Positions 12,098-12,151 of a DNA stretch of 12,151 nucleotides are shown one piece after another. The notes under the pieces are model-generated. The model was given only the letters and a program-made list of their open reading frames with translations. It had not been told where the DNA came from and ran no database searches. A program made the translations under genes and the position numbers. Location: contig CAAGNU010000264.1 of assembly GCA_900771365.1 (NCBI GenBank), positions 1-12,151 of the forward strand, read 5' to 3'. The stretch comes from Bacteroidales bacterium. Lineage in GTDB: Bacteria; Bacteroidota; Bacteroidia; Bacteroidales; P3. Position 1 is the stretch's first letter; the number at the start of each line of letters is the position of its first letter.

Positions 12098-12151
12098 AAG
12101 ATTATGGATTCCAAGCCCTCATGCGCGTGTGTGCGAGGGTTATTATTCAGC

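Noticed and set aside
12086..12151. Open frame from ATG 12086 to the window edge (22 codons)
   Set aside because: The ATG is inside the right arm of a hairpin, there is no ribosome site, and 22 codons without homology give no support.
1..12151. CRISPR array, rRNA, tRNA, phage or plasmid genes
   Set aside because: None seen. The repeats present are 7-22 bp units without spacers of even length, and no integrase, replication or cas gene is encoded.

Overview
The window reads as accessory chromosome from a member of the Bacteroidota, most likely order Bacteroidales. The support is: several promoters of the Bacteroidetes type (TTTG or TTG, 19-20 bp, then TAnnTTTG); AT-rich leaders that mostly lack a Shine-Dalgarno; a secreted protein ending in a type B sorting domain of the type IX secretion system (T9SS); two predicted lipoproteins with short signal peptides ending at Cys; and a TonB-like protein with the N-terminal Cys module seen in Bacteroidales. 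Coding DNA is GC-rich with C-ending codons, while the spacers are AT-rich or repetitive. Genus cannot be set from the sequence.

Layout. 1-204: a promoter-like box and two tiny candidate ORFs ahead of a HAD-type phosphatase (205-858). 847-976: three short-period tandem repeats (7, 7 and 14 bp) running from the phosphatase stop to the start of an unrecognised membrane-anchored lipoprotein with a C-terminal zinc ribbon (977-2152). 2315-2346: a clear promoter for a 1080-residue multi-cofactor dehydrogenase (2402-5644) that fuses what is usually a two- or three-subunit amine or imino-acid dehydrogenase. 5654-5736: a long imperfect palindrome. 5805-8939: a 1044-residue T9SS cargo protein with FN3 and PKD-like modules. 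9104-9952 (minus): a TonB C-terminal-domain protein, convergent with the cargo gene. 9953-10732: nearly 800 bp of spacer with repeats, a repeated TAAT-N4-ATT motif and a good promoter. 10733-11266 and 11355-11975: a probable two-gene redox operon, an Isf-like iron-sulfur flavoprotein followed by a lipid-anchored nitroreductase. 11976-12151: no convincing gene, one strong hairpin.

How it fits together. There is no single obvious pathway. Two units concern flavin redox chemistry (the fused dehydrogenase and the flavoprotein/nitroreductase pair) and three products are envelope-associated (zinc-ribbon lipoprotein, T9SS cargo, TonB-like protein). No phage, plasmid, CRISPR, tRNA or rRNA is evident. 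The most interesting signals are the all-in-one dehydrogenase, the motif cluster in front of the flavoprotein operon, the 83-nt palindrome, and the heptad-period repeats next to an envelope gene.
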